Shown here one piece after another: positions 1 through 6,547 of a DNA stretch of 14,361 bases. Position numbers and translations under genes: made by a program. The stretch's first letter is position 1; every line of letters starts with the position of its first letter. The notes beneath the pieces were generated by a model. It was not told the origin of the DNA. It saw only the letters and a program-made list of their open reading frames with translations, and did not search any database. The DNA comes from an uncultured Lachnospiraceae bacterium (GTDB taxonomy: Bacteria; Bacillota; Clostridia; Lachnospirales; Lachnospiraceae): positions 1 to 14,361 of the forward strand of contig CAJUTU010000070.1 in assembly GCA_910589385.1 (NCBI GenBank), in the 5' to 3' direction.

Positions 1-107
1 CATGGGCAGGGATTTTTTTAACTGGCTTCCTGCCATTCTCCGATATGCTATGTATAAACCAACTCTATGTTGCATGAGCAGATAAATAACTACCCGAAAA
101 AAGAACA

Positions 108-145
108 TAAAAAATCCCTCCAAACTCTAAAACAGGTCTGGAGAG
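108..145 (-). terminator. Rho-independent terminator, leftward
   Basis: Read on the minus strand, arms CTCTCCAGAC and GTTTGGAGGG pair over 10 positions (two G-U pairs) around a 10-base loop and are followed at once by ATTTTTTAT. This is a good intrinsic terminator and probably ends the transcript that carries the XRE-type gene at 390-872. Confidence 0.75.
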
Positions 146-176
146 TGTCTGTTAAGTTTTTTGGGCATAGCAAAAT

Positions 177-212
177 CGCCCGCCACACGCCGTTTTTTTT
201 ATTTGGTGGGCG
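177..212. repeat. GC-rich inverted repeat
   Basis: Arms CGCCCGCCA and TGGTGGGCG pair over nine positions with one G-T pair, around an 18-base loop that contains eight Ts. It stands out in an AT-rich background. It lies between the XRE gene and the terminator at 108-145. Neither strand has a convincing U-tail directly after the second arm, so it is recorded as an inverted repeat, not a terminator. Confidence 0.4.
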
Positions 213-244
213 GTTGCTTTAAAACCTTATAAAATGAAAGAAAA

Positions 245-350
245 CCGACAGACTATGATATTAACTCACATGTTTATCGGCTCTGCATCTATGTGTCTGG
301 CTCTTTAATAACTGCTATTTCAAATTTCTTGCTTTTCAAAATTGCTCATT
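245..350 (-). pseudogene. Decayed 3' fragment of a cysteine-rich KTR gene
   Basis: On the minus strand this reads roughly MPKGK, stop, AILKSKKFEIAVIKEPDT, stop, MQSR, stop. That mirrors the last 30 residues of the intact KTR protein at 1109-1297 (CPKCK ... VIRELDAKTQSQ). At DNA level positions 245-312 align without gaps to 1080-1147, at a constant offset of 835 bases, with about 51 of 68 identical by hand count. The match runs past the stop codon into the downstream flank. Two internal stops, a missing codon and no recognisable N-terminal half (no CPxC knuckle upstream) mark it as dead. It reflects duplication or recombination within mobile cargo; the XRE gene lies between the two copies. Confidence 0.65.
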
Positions 351-389
351 TACCTTTTGGCATATTACTTCATTTCTTGACTTATAATT

Positions 390-872
390 TTATAAAAGTT
401 CACTATCTAAAGCTCGTAAATTTATGACAGAGACTATTTCCTGTTGTATTCTTTCAACTTCATCAATTCTAACTCTGCCAATACGGTTTCTTTCCATTTT
501 ATAATCTACTTCTGGAAATAATTTTTCCAGCAAATTATTTATTTCTGGAGATGCCCCCATTGAAGCTATCACAAGTGATGTCATATCATATTGTTCCAGT
601 ATATCTCTTAATTCGTTTTCTGGAACTTTTGATAATTGTTCAAAATCAGTTATTTTTTTAGTCGGTATATTCGGCTCTAAAATATCATTTATTGTAATTC
701 CGTAAATCTTAGATATTTTTAACAGAACCTCTAAATCTGGAATAGCTGCTCCCGTTTCCCATTTTGAAACAGCTTGTCTGGATATATCCAACCTTTTTGC
801 TAATTCGTCTTGTGTGAAGTTATGTTTTTTTCGCAGTAATTGCAAATATTTTGAAATGATGTTTGTATTCAT
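390..872 (-). CDS. XRE-family (Cro/C1-type) transcriptional regulator
   Basis: A 160-aa cytoplasmic DNA-binding protein. Residues about 7-62 are a Cro/C1-type helix-turn-helix: LRKKHNFTQDELAKRLDIS, then RQAVSKWETGAAIPDLEVL, the signature of this family. The C-terminal part (about 75-160) is charged, probably helical and of unknown role; such domains often mediate dimerisation or sense a partner. A longer frame opens at 947, but the ATG at 872 has GGAGG eight bases upstream (881-885) and starts the domain properly. TATAAT lies just upstream (minus strand, about 893-898) with no good -35 box. The gene stands alone between a KTR gene and a KTR remnant, so it may control mobile-element or cargo genes. 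Its target cannot be read from the sequence. Confidence 0.88.
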   Translation of the reverse strand: MNTNIISKYLQLLRKKHNFTQDELAKRLDISRQAVSKWETGAAIPDLEVLLKISKIYGITINDILEPNIPTKKITDFEQLSKVPENELRDILEQYDMTSLVIASMGASPEINNLLEKLFPEVDYKMERNRIGRVRIDEVERIQQEIVSVINLRALDSELL

Positions 873-892
873 AAAAATTCCCTCCTTTTTTC

Positions 893-898
893 TATTAT
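893..898 (-). promoter_or_regulatory. Probable -10 box for the XRE gene
   Basis: The minus strand reads TATAAT just before the AAAAAAGGAGG leader of the XRE gene. Seventeen bases upstream is only TTTATT, a weak -35 box. A loose inverted repeat TATAA-7-TTATA (895-911) overlaps it and could be an autoregulatory site. This is a plausible but weak promoter call. Confidence 0.4.
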
Positions 899-947
899 AA
901 AATGACCTTATAGAAAAATAAAGAGCTTGAAAAGTGCCAAAAAGCAA

Positions 948-1108
948 TTAGCGGTTGCTGTCATTTACCTTATTTCGATGGATGTCTTGTCTGTATTCGA
1001 TGTATCGCAGACTTTCTAGTATTGTAAGATAAAGCAGTAAAATGAAAAATCTTGACTGTCTGCGTAAGCAAAAACAGAGCTAACAAACTGTGATTTTATT
1101 TCACAAAT
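948..1108. other. Intergenic stretch between KTR and XRE genes
   Basis: No gene or clear terminator is visible. It contains two similar short motifs, TATTTCGATGGAT (971-983) and GTATTCGATGTAT (993-1005), 22 bases apart, and the 3' flank of the KTR gene (1080-1108) that is shared with the remnant at 245-273. Confidence 0.35.
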
Positions 1109-1297
1109 TCATTGGCTCTGCGTCTTTGCGTCTAGCTCTCTGATAACAGACATATTCATTTGTCGGACATTTATAAGGGTTTCCTGCTTACATTTTGGGC
1201 AAAATAAAGGGAATTTCTCAAGTACCGTATCTTCACGCAATTTCAATCTCGTCTTGTTTCCGCATACAGGACACAATAGCCACTTTTCCTGCTTCAT
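1109..1297 (-). CDS. Cysteine-rich KTR protein
   Basis: A 62-aa protein with two zinc knuckles: CPVC at residues 9-12, followed by GNKTR (13-17) which gives the family its name, and CPKC at 33-36. The spacing fits a single four-cysteine zinc ribbon. The C-terminus ends in a polar tail, DAKTQSQ. The family (cysteine-rich KTR) is common in Firmicutes conjugative transposons and has no established function; nucleic-acid or protein binding through the zinc ribbon is inference. The ATG overlaps the stop of the MFS exporter by four bases (ATGA) and has GGAGG at 1305-1309, so it is translationally coupled to the exporter and is the last gene of the TetR-MFS-KTR operon. I see no clear terminator after it. 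Confidence 0.88.
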   Translation of the reverse strand: MKQEKWLLCPVCGNKTRLKLREDTVLEKFPLFCPKCKQETLINVRQMNMSVIRELDAKTQSQ

Positions 1298-2547
1298 GCT
1301 GACACCTCCTGCTGTTCCTTTTCCATATTCTTAAAGAAGCTGATTGCAGATAATCCTACAATGCAAACTATGATGCCAGTCGGGATTAAGACAAAATATA
1401 CGGCACTGTAAAATCTGTCAAACAAAAAACCGTACACGATTTGTCCTATGGGCTGGACGCACAAAGTAACCGTTGATGTATAAGCCATCACTTTTCCTAT
1501 TAAATGATTTGGCGTCCTCTGCTGTATGAGGGAAACAGCAAAAATAGAAAATATACTGATAACAGCCTGCATACCGCAAAATGATACAACCGTAACGCCA
1601 TACTTTATAATGGCATTCACTGGCAAAAGGAAAACAATGCCGGCAGGGATAATGAAAATACCAAGAGTTGCAAGCAGGACAGATAATTTATGTATTTTCA
1701 ATTTCTCTGCCAAAACCCCTGCGGCAATGCTCCCCAAAATTGTAGCGACTGCCAACGCACTTTCCGCAGCCCCATAATACTTTGCACTAAATCCAAGGAC
1801 AGTCCGCACAAGAAAAGGAAGTCCGACGACGGTAATGCCCATCACAAAAAACCTTGAGAATGCTGTTAAGAGCAGCATTTTTGATATGCTGGTCTGTTCT
1901 TTTGAAATATACTGCATACTTGATAAAAAATCCTGCTTAACAATCTGAAGCACACCGCCTTGATTTTGAATACGCTGATAGCTCAATTTTATAAAACATT
2001 CAAACAGGGCAGTAATAAAAAAACAGACAACGCTTGCATACATTACGGGTTTTAGCCCAAGCATGGCATACAATACGCCGCCCAACATAGGGGCAATCAG
2101 ATAGGATAAAGACGCCACTTGATTTACAACGGCATTTCCTTTCATAATATTGTCCCCTTGTAACATAGTGGGAATACACGCTTGAACAGTAGGCGTTTCA
2201 AACGCACCCAAAATAGAAAGTATAATAAGCAACGTACTGATTACGACAATGGCATTGTTTTCCGACAGGAATAGTGCCGCACATAAAACGGATACGCCAG
2301 TCAATGCGTCTAACGCCACCATAATATTCCGTCTGTCTGCCCTGTCCGCCAAGATGCCGCCAAGCGGTGACAAAAGAATGGTCGGGATTGTAGCAGCAGA
2401 CAATATCCCTGCAAATATAGCTGCCGAACCAGTCGCTTCCAGTACATACATGGACAATGCCAATTTCAATATGAAATTTCCAAACAATGAGGTTAGCTGT
2501 CCCAAAATAAGGAGTGTAAAATTTTTCGTAAATAATTTTTCCGTCAT
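1294..2547 (-). CDS. MFS exporter, DHA3 (MefA-like) type
   Basis: A 417-aa integral membrane protein with about 12 hydrophobic segments along its length, the usual size for a major facilitator superfamily drug:H+ antiporter. The motif-A loop between segments 2 and 3 is clear: GGILADRADRR at residues 63-73. The overall look (short N-terminus, FTLLILGQLTSLFGN first segment) fits the DHA3 family that includes macrolide exporters such as MefA; the substrate is unknown. The ATG at 2547 has GGAGGG eight bases upstream (2556-2561) and overlaps the TetR stop as ATGA; its own stop overlaps the KTR start the same way. It is thus the middle gene of a repressor-exporter-KTR operon, presumably induced when its substrate releases the TetR protein. 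An antimicrobial-efflux role is likely but not shown. Confidence 0.88.
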   Translation of the reverse strand: MTEKLFTKNFTLLILGQLTSLFGNFILKLALSMYVLEATGSAAIFAGILSAATIPTILLSPLGGILADRADRRNIMVALDALTGVSVLCAALFLSENNAIVVISTLLIILSILGAFETPTVQACIPTMLQGDNIMKGNAVVNQVASLSYLIAPMLGGVLYAMLGLKPVMYASVVCFFITALFECFIKLSYQRIQNQGGVLQIVKQDFLSSMQYISKEQTSISKMLLLTAFSRFFVMGITVVGLPFLVRTVLGFSAKYYGAAESALAVATILGSIAAGVLAEKLKIHKLSVLLATLGIFIIPAGIVFLLPVNAIIKYGVTVVSFCGMQAVISIFSIFAVSLIQQRTPNHLIGKVMAYTSTVTLCVQPIGQIVYGFLFDRFYSAVYFVLIPTGIIVCIVGLSAISFFKNMEKEQQEVSA

Positions 2548-3254
2548 GATTGATTCCCTCCTTTTTCCTTGTTTTTGCCTGCATTTTCTGGCATAGAAGT
2601 ATGCCCGCAGGGTGTTTCTGTAATATCAGTGATAAATTTTTCTGTAAAGGTTGTCGTATCATCATCATAAAGTGGCAGTCCCATATAGGCTAACATTTCT
2701 TTCACAAAATGATATTTATGATACAGTTCTTCCTCTGTTGTAGGGAATACTGAGGGCATGAGCCAGAAGTTGATAAGCGGCAAAAGTTCGGAAAGCTCCT
2801 TTATGTATTCCGTCTTGATAGAACCGTCCTGCTTTCCCTCCTCCAGCAATTCCAGCCACAAGGGAGTTAATACACGCCTGTTTTCTGCAACTGCCGCCGC
2901 TAAAATGTGCGGGTCTTTCAAAATCGGGACTGCCTGCATATTTATCTGGTTTCGTTCAGCGTCCGACTGATTCAGTGTAAGCAACAACCTGATTTTTTGC
3001 AGACCGTTCAGGTCATCCCTCCCCCTGACTGTTTCAAATGGGTTGTCCTCAAAAAACATTTGATTGCCTAATGCGTACATTACTTCCTCTTTGCTTTGGA
3101 AACAACGGTAAAACATTCCTTTTGCCCCGCCCACCGTATCCATAATATCGGAAATTGAAGTTTCCTCATATCCTTTAGAAATAAATAAGTTTTGGGCAGC
3201 ATTTAGGATTTCTTTTCTCCATTCCTCTGGTGTCTTTTTTACAGGTCTAGCCAA
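2544..3254 (-). CDS. TetR-family transcriptional repressor
   Basis: A 236-aa regulator. Residues about 10-56 form the TetR N-terminal DNA-binding domain: WRKEILNAAQNLFISKGYE, then TSISDIMDTVGGAKGMFYRCF with SKEEVM after it. The rest (about 60-215) is the variable ligand-binding and dimer domain. The frame can open with GTG at 3266, but that codon overlaps the GGAGG at 3266-3270, so it cannot use it. TTG at 3254 gives MARPVKKTPEEW, the usual TetR beginning, with an 11-base spacing, and is preferred. It is first in the operon and overlaps the MFS exporter by ATGA. A perfect 12-bp-arm palindrome over the transcription start (3279-3305) is its likely operator, so it should repress itself and the exporter until a ligand binds. 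Confidence 0.9.
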   Translation of the reverse strand: MARPVKKTPEEWRKEILNAAQNLFISKGYEETSISDIMDTVGGAKGMFYRCFQSKEEVMYALGNQMFFEDNPFETVRGRDDLNGLQKIRLLLTLNQSDAERNQINMQAVPILKDPHILAAAVAENRRVLTPLWLELLEEGKQDGSIKTEYIKELSELLPLINFWLMPSVFPTTEEELYHKYHFVKEMLAYMGLPLYDDDTTTFTEKFITDITETPCGHTSMPENAGKNKEKGGNQS

Positions 3255-3278
3255 ATGTGATTGCACCTCCTTTGTATT

Positions 3279-3305
3279 TAGTTATTGACTCGAAGTCAAT
3301 AACTA
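3279..3305. promoter_or_regulatory. Candidate TetR operator, perfect palindrome
   Basis: TAGTTATTGACT, then CGA, then AGTCAATAACTA: two perfect 12-base arms around three bases. It begins at the last base of the -10 box and covers the expected transcription start of the TetR-MFS-KTR operon, the classic place for a repressor that blocks polymerase. Size and symmetry fit a TetR dimer site. Confidence 0.8.
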
Positions 3306-3333
3306 TTTTAGCACTATTCTTTAATTTATGCAA
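3305..3333 (-). promoter_or_regulatory. Promoter of the TetR-MFS-KTR operon
   Basis: Read on the minus strand: -35 TTGCAT (3328-3333), a 17-base spacer, -10 TAAAAT (3305-3310) with an upstream TG giving an extended -10. Transcription should start near 3298, inside the palindrome at 3279-3305. Confidence 0.75.
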
Positions 3334-3397
3334 TAGTCATAATTTGACATAGCGCAGAAATCACTTATTTGCAAAATCCATAAAATTCTTGACATTT

Positions 3398-3430
3398 AAA
3401 AAGCGACAGAGATTTCTCCCTGCCGCTTTT
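3398..3430 (-). terminator. Terminator after tnpV
   Basis: On the minus strand AAAAGCGGCAG pairs with CTGTCGCTTTT (one G-U pair) around an 11-base loop and runs into TTTTTAAA. It lies seven bases after the tnpV stop and separates tnpV from the TetR promoter. Confidence 0.7.
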
Positions 3431-3436
3431 GTACAC

Positions 3437-3811
3437 TTATGCAAAAATGATTTCCTTGTTTACAATCTCCCTTGCATAAGCTCTTATATTGCTTAACTGT
3501 CCTATCCATTCTAAGGCATTTTCAGCCTTTAGTTGTTCCGTTATGCCTTGTGCCTGTTTCATGTCCTCAATGAGCCTTTCAAAGCGTTCCTGCGCCTGTC
3601 TGTCAATGCTGATAAGATAAGCATTCAGCTTGCCACTTGTAAGAAGATTGGTGTATGTAACTTTGCAATATTGCTTCAGATAGTCCAGATGCCGCTGTCC
3701 CCATATGCCTATTGGCTGTTCTTCTTCGGTAGGTAATCTTAAATCTGGAATCAGATACCCATTTTCTTCGTGATATGTGCCGCCTAACTGTTTAAATAGT
3801 GATTTTGCCAT
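3437..3811 (-). CDS. TnpV-family transposon-encoded protein
   Basis: A 124-aa soluble protein, rich in charge, with the look of the TnpV family: MAKSLFKQLGGTYHEENGYLIPDL at the N-terminus, then IGIWGQRHLDYLKQY and a long helical C-terminal half (residues about 60-120) ending YAREIVNKEII. TnpV was named from the Tn4451 group of mobilisable transposons and its role is not established; it is not a known recombinase and no catalytic motif is visible. ATG at 3811 has GGAGG nine bases upstream (3821-3825). It forms a single-gene unit closed by the terminator at 3398-3430. Its presence is the best evidence that the left 3.8 kb came in on a mobile element. Confidence 0.85.
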   Translation of the reverse strand: MAKSLFKQLGGTYHEENGYLIPDLRLPTEEEQPIGIWGQRHLDYLKQYCKVTYTNLLTSGKLNAYLISIDRQAQERFERLIEDMKQAQGITEQLKAENALEWIGQLSNIRAYAREIVNKEIIFA

Positions 3812-3825
3812 CTTGTAAATCCTCC

Positions 3826-4030
3826 GTATGAATTGAATTTACCTACAATCCAATCATTCTGGCTGATTACAAAGTCTTTGGGTTTTAACTTCCTTATGAA
3901 AAATTAACCATCCCTTCTTTTTTTAGTTTAAGCGATAGCGGATGAATCCGAAATCTCGTTAAGTGAATGACATTAGGGCGTGAACTGTAACACGAATGGA
4001 GTAGAAAAAATGTTATTTTCCTCTCCAATC
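3826..4030. other. Intergenic stretch between mobile cargo and the ATPase gene
   Basis: No gene is visible. It holds a short palindrome CGGAT-GA-ATCCG (3939-3950), CGTG...CACG arms (about 3978-3993), and GGAG..GAAAA facing TTTTC..CTCC (about 3998-4027), an imperfect hairpin without a U-tail. The gene direction flips here, and the region may contain the edge of the mobile cargo, but I cannot identify an attachment site or terminal repeat. Confidence 0.35.
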
Positions 4031-4059
4031 TTGCGGCATTCCGGCATCTATGTTAAGAT
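4031..4059 (+). promoter_or_regulatory. Promoter of the ATPase-nuclease gene
   Basis: -35 TTGCGG (4031-4036), 17-base spacer, -10 TAAGAT (4054-4059) with TGT directly upstream (extended -10). The start would be near 4066, which makes GTG 4069 an unlikely start codon and favours ATG 4087. Confidence 0.65.
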
Positions 4060-4086
4060 GAAACAAAAGTGATGGAGTGTGATGTA

Positions 4087-5667
4087 ATGGGTCTGTATCT
4101 AAATCCGGGCAATATGGCATTTCGTATGGTGGTCAGGGATGATATTTATGTAGATAAGACGAAATTGATTTCTTATACGAACAGCAAACTGGATAAGGCG
4201 AAAAGATATATTTGCGTCAGCAGGCCGCGTCGATTCGGAAAATCCATGGCGGCAAATATGCTGGCATCATATTATGGGCAGGATTGTGATTCGCTGGGTT
4301 TATTTCAGCCGTATAAAATTGCGGAAGATCCATCATTCAAAGCGCATTTGAACCAATATAATGTGATTTTTCTGAACATGCAGCAAATGCTAAGCGGTGC
4401 GGGAAATGTTTCCGGGTTTGTAAGTTATATCCAGGAAACGGTTATAGCAGAACTGGTGGAACGTTATCCAAACCTTGTGAAACCTGGGGACGGTGGATTG
4501 CCAAATATTCTGGAAAAGCTTTTCAGGGCAGATAAAAGAGAAAAGAAAGGCTTTGTATTTATTATTGACGAGTGGGACTGCATTTTCAGGGAAGTACAGG
4601 ACAATGTAGAAGTACAAAAAAATTATCTGGATTTTCTGAGAGATTTGTTTAAAGACAGAGTGTACGTCAAGCTGGCATATATGACAGGAATCCTGCCGAT
4701 TAAGAAATATGGGACACACTCAGCTTTAAATATTTTCTATGAATATTCTATGACAAATCCAAAGGAACTGGCAGAATTTGCGGGCTTTACGGAACAGGAA
4801 GTGCAGGGGTTATGTGAGCAATACCATATGGATTTTGAAGAAACGAAAAGATGGTATGATGGTTATATTTTGAAAAGAATTAGACACGTATATAATCCGA
4901 AATCTGTTGTGGACGCAATGCTGAGTGCGGAGTTCGAGAGCTTTTGGGTGAATACGGAAACATATGATGCATTGAAGATTTATATTGATATGAACTTTGA
5001 CGGGCTGAAAGATGCGGTCATTCAAATGTTGGGTGGAGTGCGCTGCGGGATAAATCCAAGAAAGTTTCAAAATGATATGACCACCTTTACTGCCCGTGAT
5101 GATGTATTGACATTATTGGTGCATCTCGGATATCTTGGATTCGATGAAGTAAATAGCGAAGTGTTTATACCGAATGAAGAAGTCCGGATGGAATTTCTAA
5201 ATGCGATAGAAGGTTCGGGATGGAATGAAGTGATTTCTGCGGTCGAAGCATCAGAGAAATTACTTCAGGCAACATTGCAAAAAGATGAGCATGCAGTTGC
5301 GAAAGCGATTGACCGTGTTCATATGGATACAACATCAATTTTAAACTATAACGATGAAAATGCGTTGAGTTATGTGATTTCTCTGGCTTATTACAGTGCG
5401 CGAAAGGATTATTTCCTTATTCGTGAACTGCCGTCAGGAAAAGGATATGCAGATATCGTATTTCTGCCAAGAAAAAGGACGGAAAAACCAGCTATGGTAA
5501 TTGAATTGAAATGGGATCATTCGGCGGATGCCGCAATTTCTCAGATCAAGCGAAAACAATATACCAGTGCCCTGGAGGAGTATCGCGGGAATCTGCTTCT
5601 TGTAGGAATTAATTATCAAAAGGAAACAAAAGAGCATCAGTGCATTATTGAAGAGTGGAAAAAGTAG
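4087..5667 (+). CDS. AAA-ATPase-like protein with PD-(D/E)XK-like nuclease domain
   Basis: A 526-aa protein of the AAA-ATPase-like plus DUF1703-type architecture. N-terminal ATPase: RPRRFGKS at residues 46-53 is the family's P-loop variant (first glycine replaced), and IIDEWD at 159-164 is the Walker B. C-terminal PD-(D/E)XK-like core: GYAD with D456, a loop, then VIELKWD with E473 and K475, followed by a helix with QIKRKQY. All expected nuclease residues are present, so it may be active. The frame opens at 4069 (GTG) and 4072 (ATG), but ATG 4087 has GGAG at 4074-4077 with nine-base spacing. The gene has its own promoter and terminator and no partner gene. Such proteins are abundant in gut Clostridia and Bacteroidetes; their function is unproven, with roles in defence or mobile-element upkeep suggested. 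No signal peptide or membrane segment is visible. Confidence 0.88.
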   Translation: MGLYLNPGNMAFRMVVRDDIYVDKTKLISYTNSKLDKAKRYICVSRPRRFGKSMAANMLASYYGQDCDSLGLFQPYKIAEDPSFKAHLNQYNVIFLNMQQMLSGAGNVSGFVSYIQETVIAELVERYPNLVKPGDGGLPNILEKLFRADKREKKGFVFIIDEWDCIFREVQDNVEVQKNYLDFLRDLFKDRVYVKLAYMTGILPIKKYGTHSALNIFYEYSMTNPKELAEFAGFTEQEVQGLCEQYHMDFEETKRWYDGYILKRIRHVYNPKSVVDAMLSAEFESFWVNTETYDALKIYIDMNFDGLKDAVIQMLGGVRCGINPRKFQNDMTTFTARDDVLTLLVHLGYLGFDEVNSEVFIPNEEVRMEFLNAIEGSGWNEVISAVEASEKLLQATLQKDEHAVAKAIDRVHMDTTSILNYNDENALSYVISLAYYSARKDYFLIRELPSGKGYADIVFLPRKRTEKPAMVIELKWDHSADAAISQIKRKQYTSALEEYRGNLLLVGINYQKETKEHQCIIEEWKK

Positions 5668-5668
5668 T

Positions 5669-5709
5669 AACTGCCAGAACGAAAGTTCTGGCAGTTGCCT
5701 TGCTTTTTC
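5669..5709. terminator. Bidirectional terminator
   Basis: AACTGCCAGAAC (5669-5680), GAAA tetraloop, GTTCTGGCAGTT (5685-5696): a perfect 12-bp stem two bases past the ATPase stop. Rightward it is followed by GCCTTGCTTTTT. Leftward it is followed by ACTACTTTTTCC, so it also serves the convergent DUF624 operon ending at 5724. Confidence 0.88.
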
Positions 5710-5723
5710 TGCTCTTTTTTCTA

Positions 5724-6545
5724 TTAAATCCGTTCTTCTTCCTGTTTTCTTTTCAGCCATGCCTCGTCATCTTCATAAAAGGGTGCCTGCTCCGGAAAAT
5801 CCTGCGCAATCTGTTCTTCAATGCAGAAGATTTTATTCAGCGTATTGTAAAGAAGAAAGTTCTCTGCAAATAAAATGAACCAGAATCCGGTCAGCACAAG
5901 AAGAACTGCGGACCATGGAAGGAACAGAAGGAGGAAGGCCCAGTAAGCAATCTGGAGCAGGGCGCACCCTAAGGTCTTCCAGAAAAACCGGATCATAAAC
6001 AGCAGACAGTTTTTAAAACGCTGCGTCCTGGACTGTTCAAATAATACAAGCTGCGGCCAATACAGGGAAAAGAACATGGTAAACAGTGTCAGGGATACGA
6101 AAAACAGCGCGACCGTCCCAGACCCTGGCGCGGTCTTTGACCACCAGAACAGCATGAGCATGAATGCATAGCAGCCAAGGAACAGGCAGAATATGATGCC
6201 GGGAATGACTGCCTGCCGCCAGTTCTGTTTCCATGCCCGCCGATAATTCTCCATACATTTTCCAGGTGCGTCCCTCAGGCTTCGGAAGATTGCATCATAC
6301 ATGCAGGACAGGGACGGGCCTGCAAGGGCGCCGCCCAGGACGCAGGCAGGAATAAGCACCAGGATGCTGGAGGAGAGGATGGCGGCCAGCGCTCCCAGCG
6401 TAAAGGGCAGGAATCCCAAAAGTGTGAAAAGATTTACTGTGAAAAAACGGTTGAAATCACGTCCCAGCAGTTCGCTGAAGCGCGCGGTCCCGGTCAATCT
6501 CCGCCCGGTTCCGTTTGGCGTACGAAATGAAAATAACGAAGCCAA
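5724..6545 (-). CDS. DUF624 (YesL-like) integral membrane protein
   Basis: A 273-aa membrane protein with hydrophobic segments at about residues 32-56, 58-80, 113-135, 143-166, 182-206 and 207-232, and a charged cytoplasmic-looking tail ending KRKQEEERI. The pair of close N-terminal segments, then SCMYDAIFRSLRD and YRRAWKQNWRQA (101-112), fits DUF624, the family of Bacillus YesL, which sits in oligosaccharide-uptake loci beside LplB/YtcP-type permeases. Function is unknown; a role in transporter assembly or sensing is inference. TTG at 6551 is only two bases from GGAGG (6554-6558); TTG at 6545 has the proper eight-base spacing and is chosen. It is last in the lacI operon, starting two bases after the preceding stop. 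Confidence 0.75.
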   Translation of the reverse strand: MASLFSFRTPNGTGRRLTGTARFSELLGRDFNRFFTVNLFTLLGFLPFTLGALAAILSSSILVLIPACVLGGALAGPSLSCMYDAIFRSLRDAPGKCMENYRRAWKQNWRQAVIPGIIFCLFLGCYAFMLMLFWWSKTAPGSGTVALFFVSLTLFTMFFSLYWPQLVLFEQSRTQRFKNCLLFMIRFFWKTLGCALLQIAYWAFLLLFLPWSAVLLVLTGFWFILFAENFLLYNTLNKIFCIEEQIAQDFPEQAPFYEDDEAWLKRKQEEERI

Positions 6546-6547
6546 GG

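Larger units (their letters stand above)
1..389. other. Left intergenic stretch
   Basis: No intact gene is visible here. The stretch holds a leftward terminator (108-145), a GC-rich inverted repeat (177-212) and a decayed end of a cysteine-rich KTR gene (about 245-350). At the very left edge GGCAGG and CCTGCC form a possible 6-bp inverted repeat (about 5-36), too incomplete at the window edge to interpret. Confidence 0.5.

Noticed and set aside
2198..2668. Open frame of 156 codons on the minus strand across the TetR-MFS junction
   Set aside because: It overlaps both real genes in another frame, has no ribosome binding site of its own and its translation shows no family features.
3939..3950. 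CGGATGAATCCG palindrome as an attachment site or transposon end
   Set aside because: Arms of only five bases, no matching copy elsewhere in the window and no recombinase nearby.
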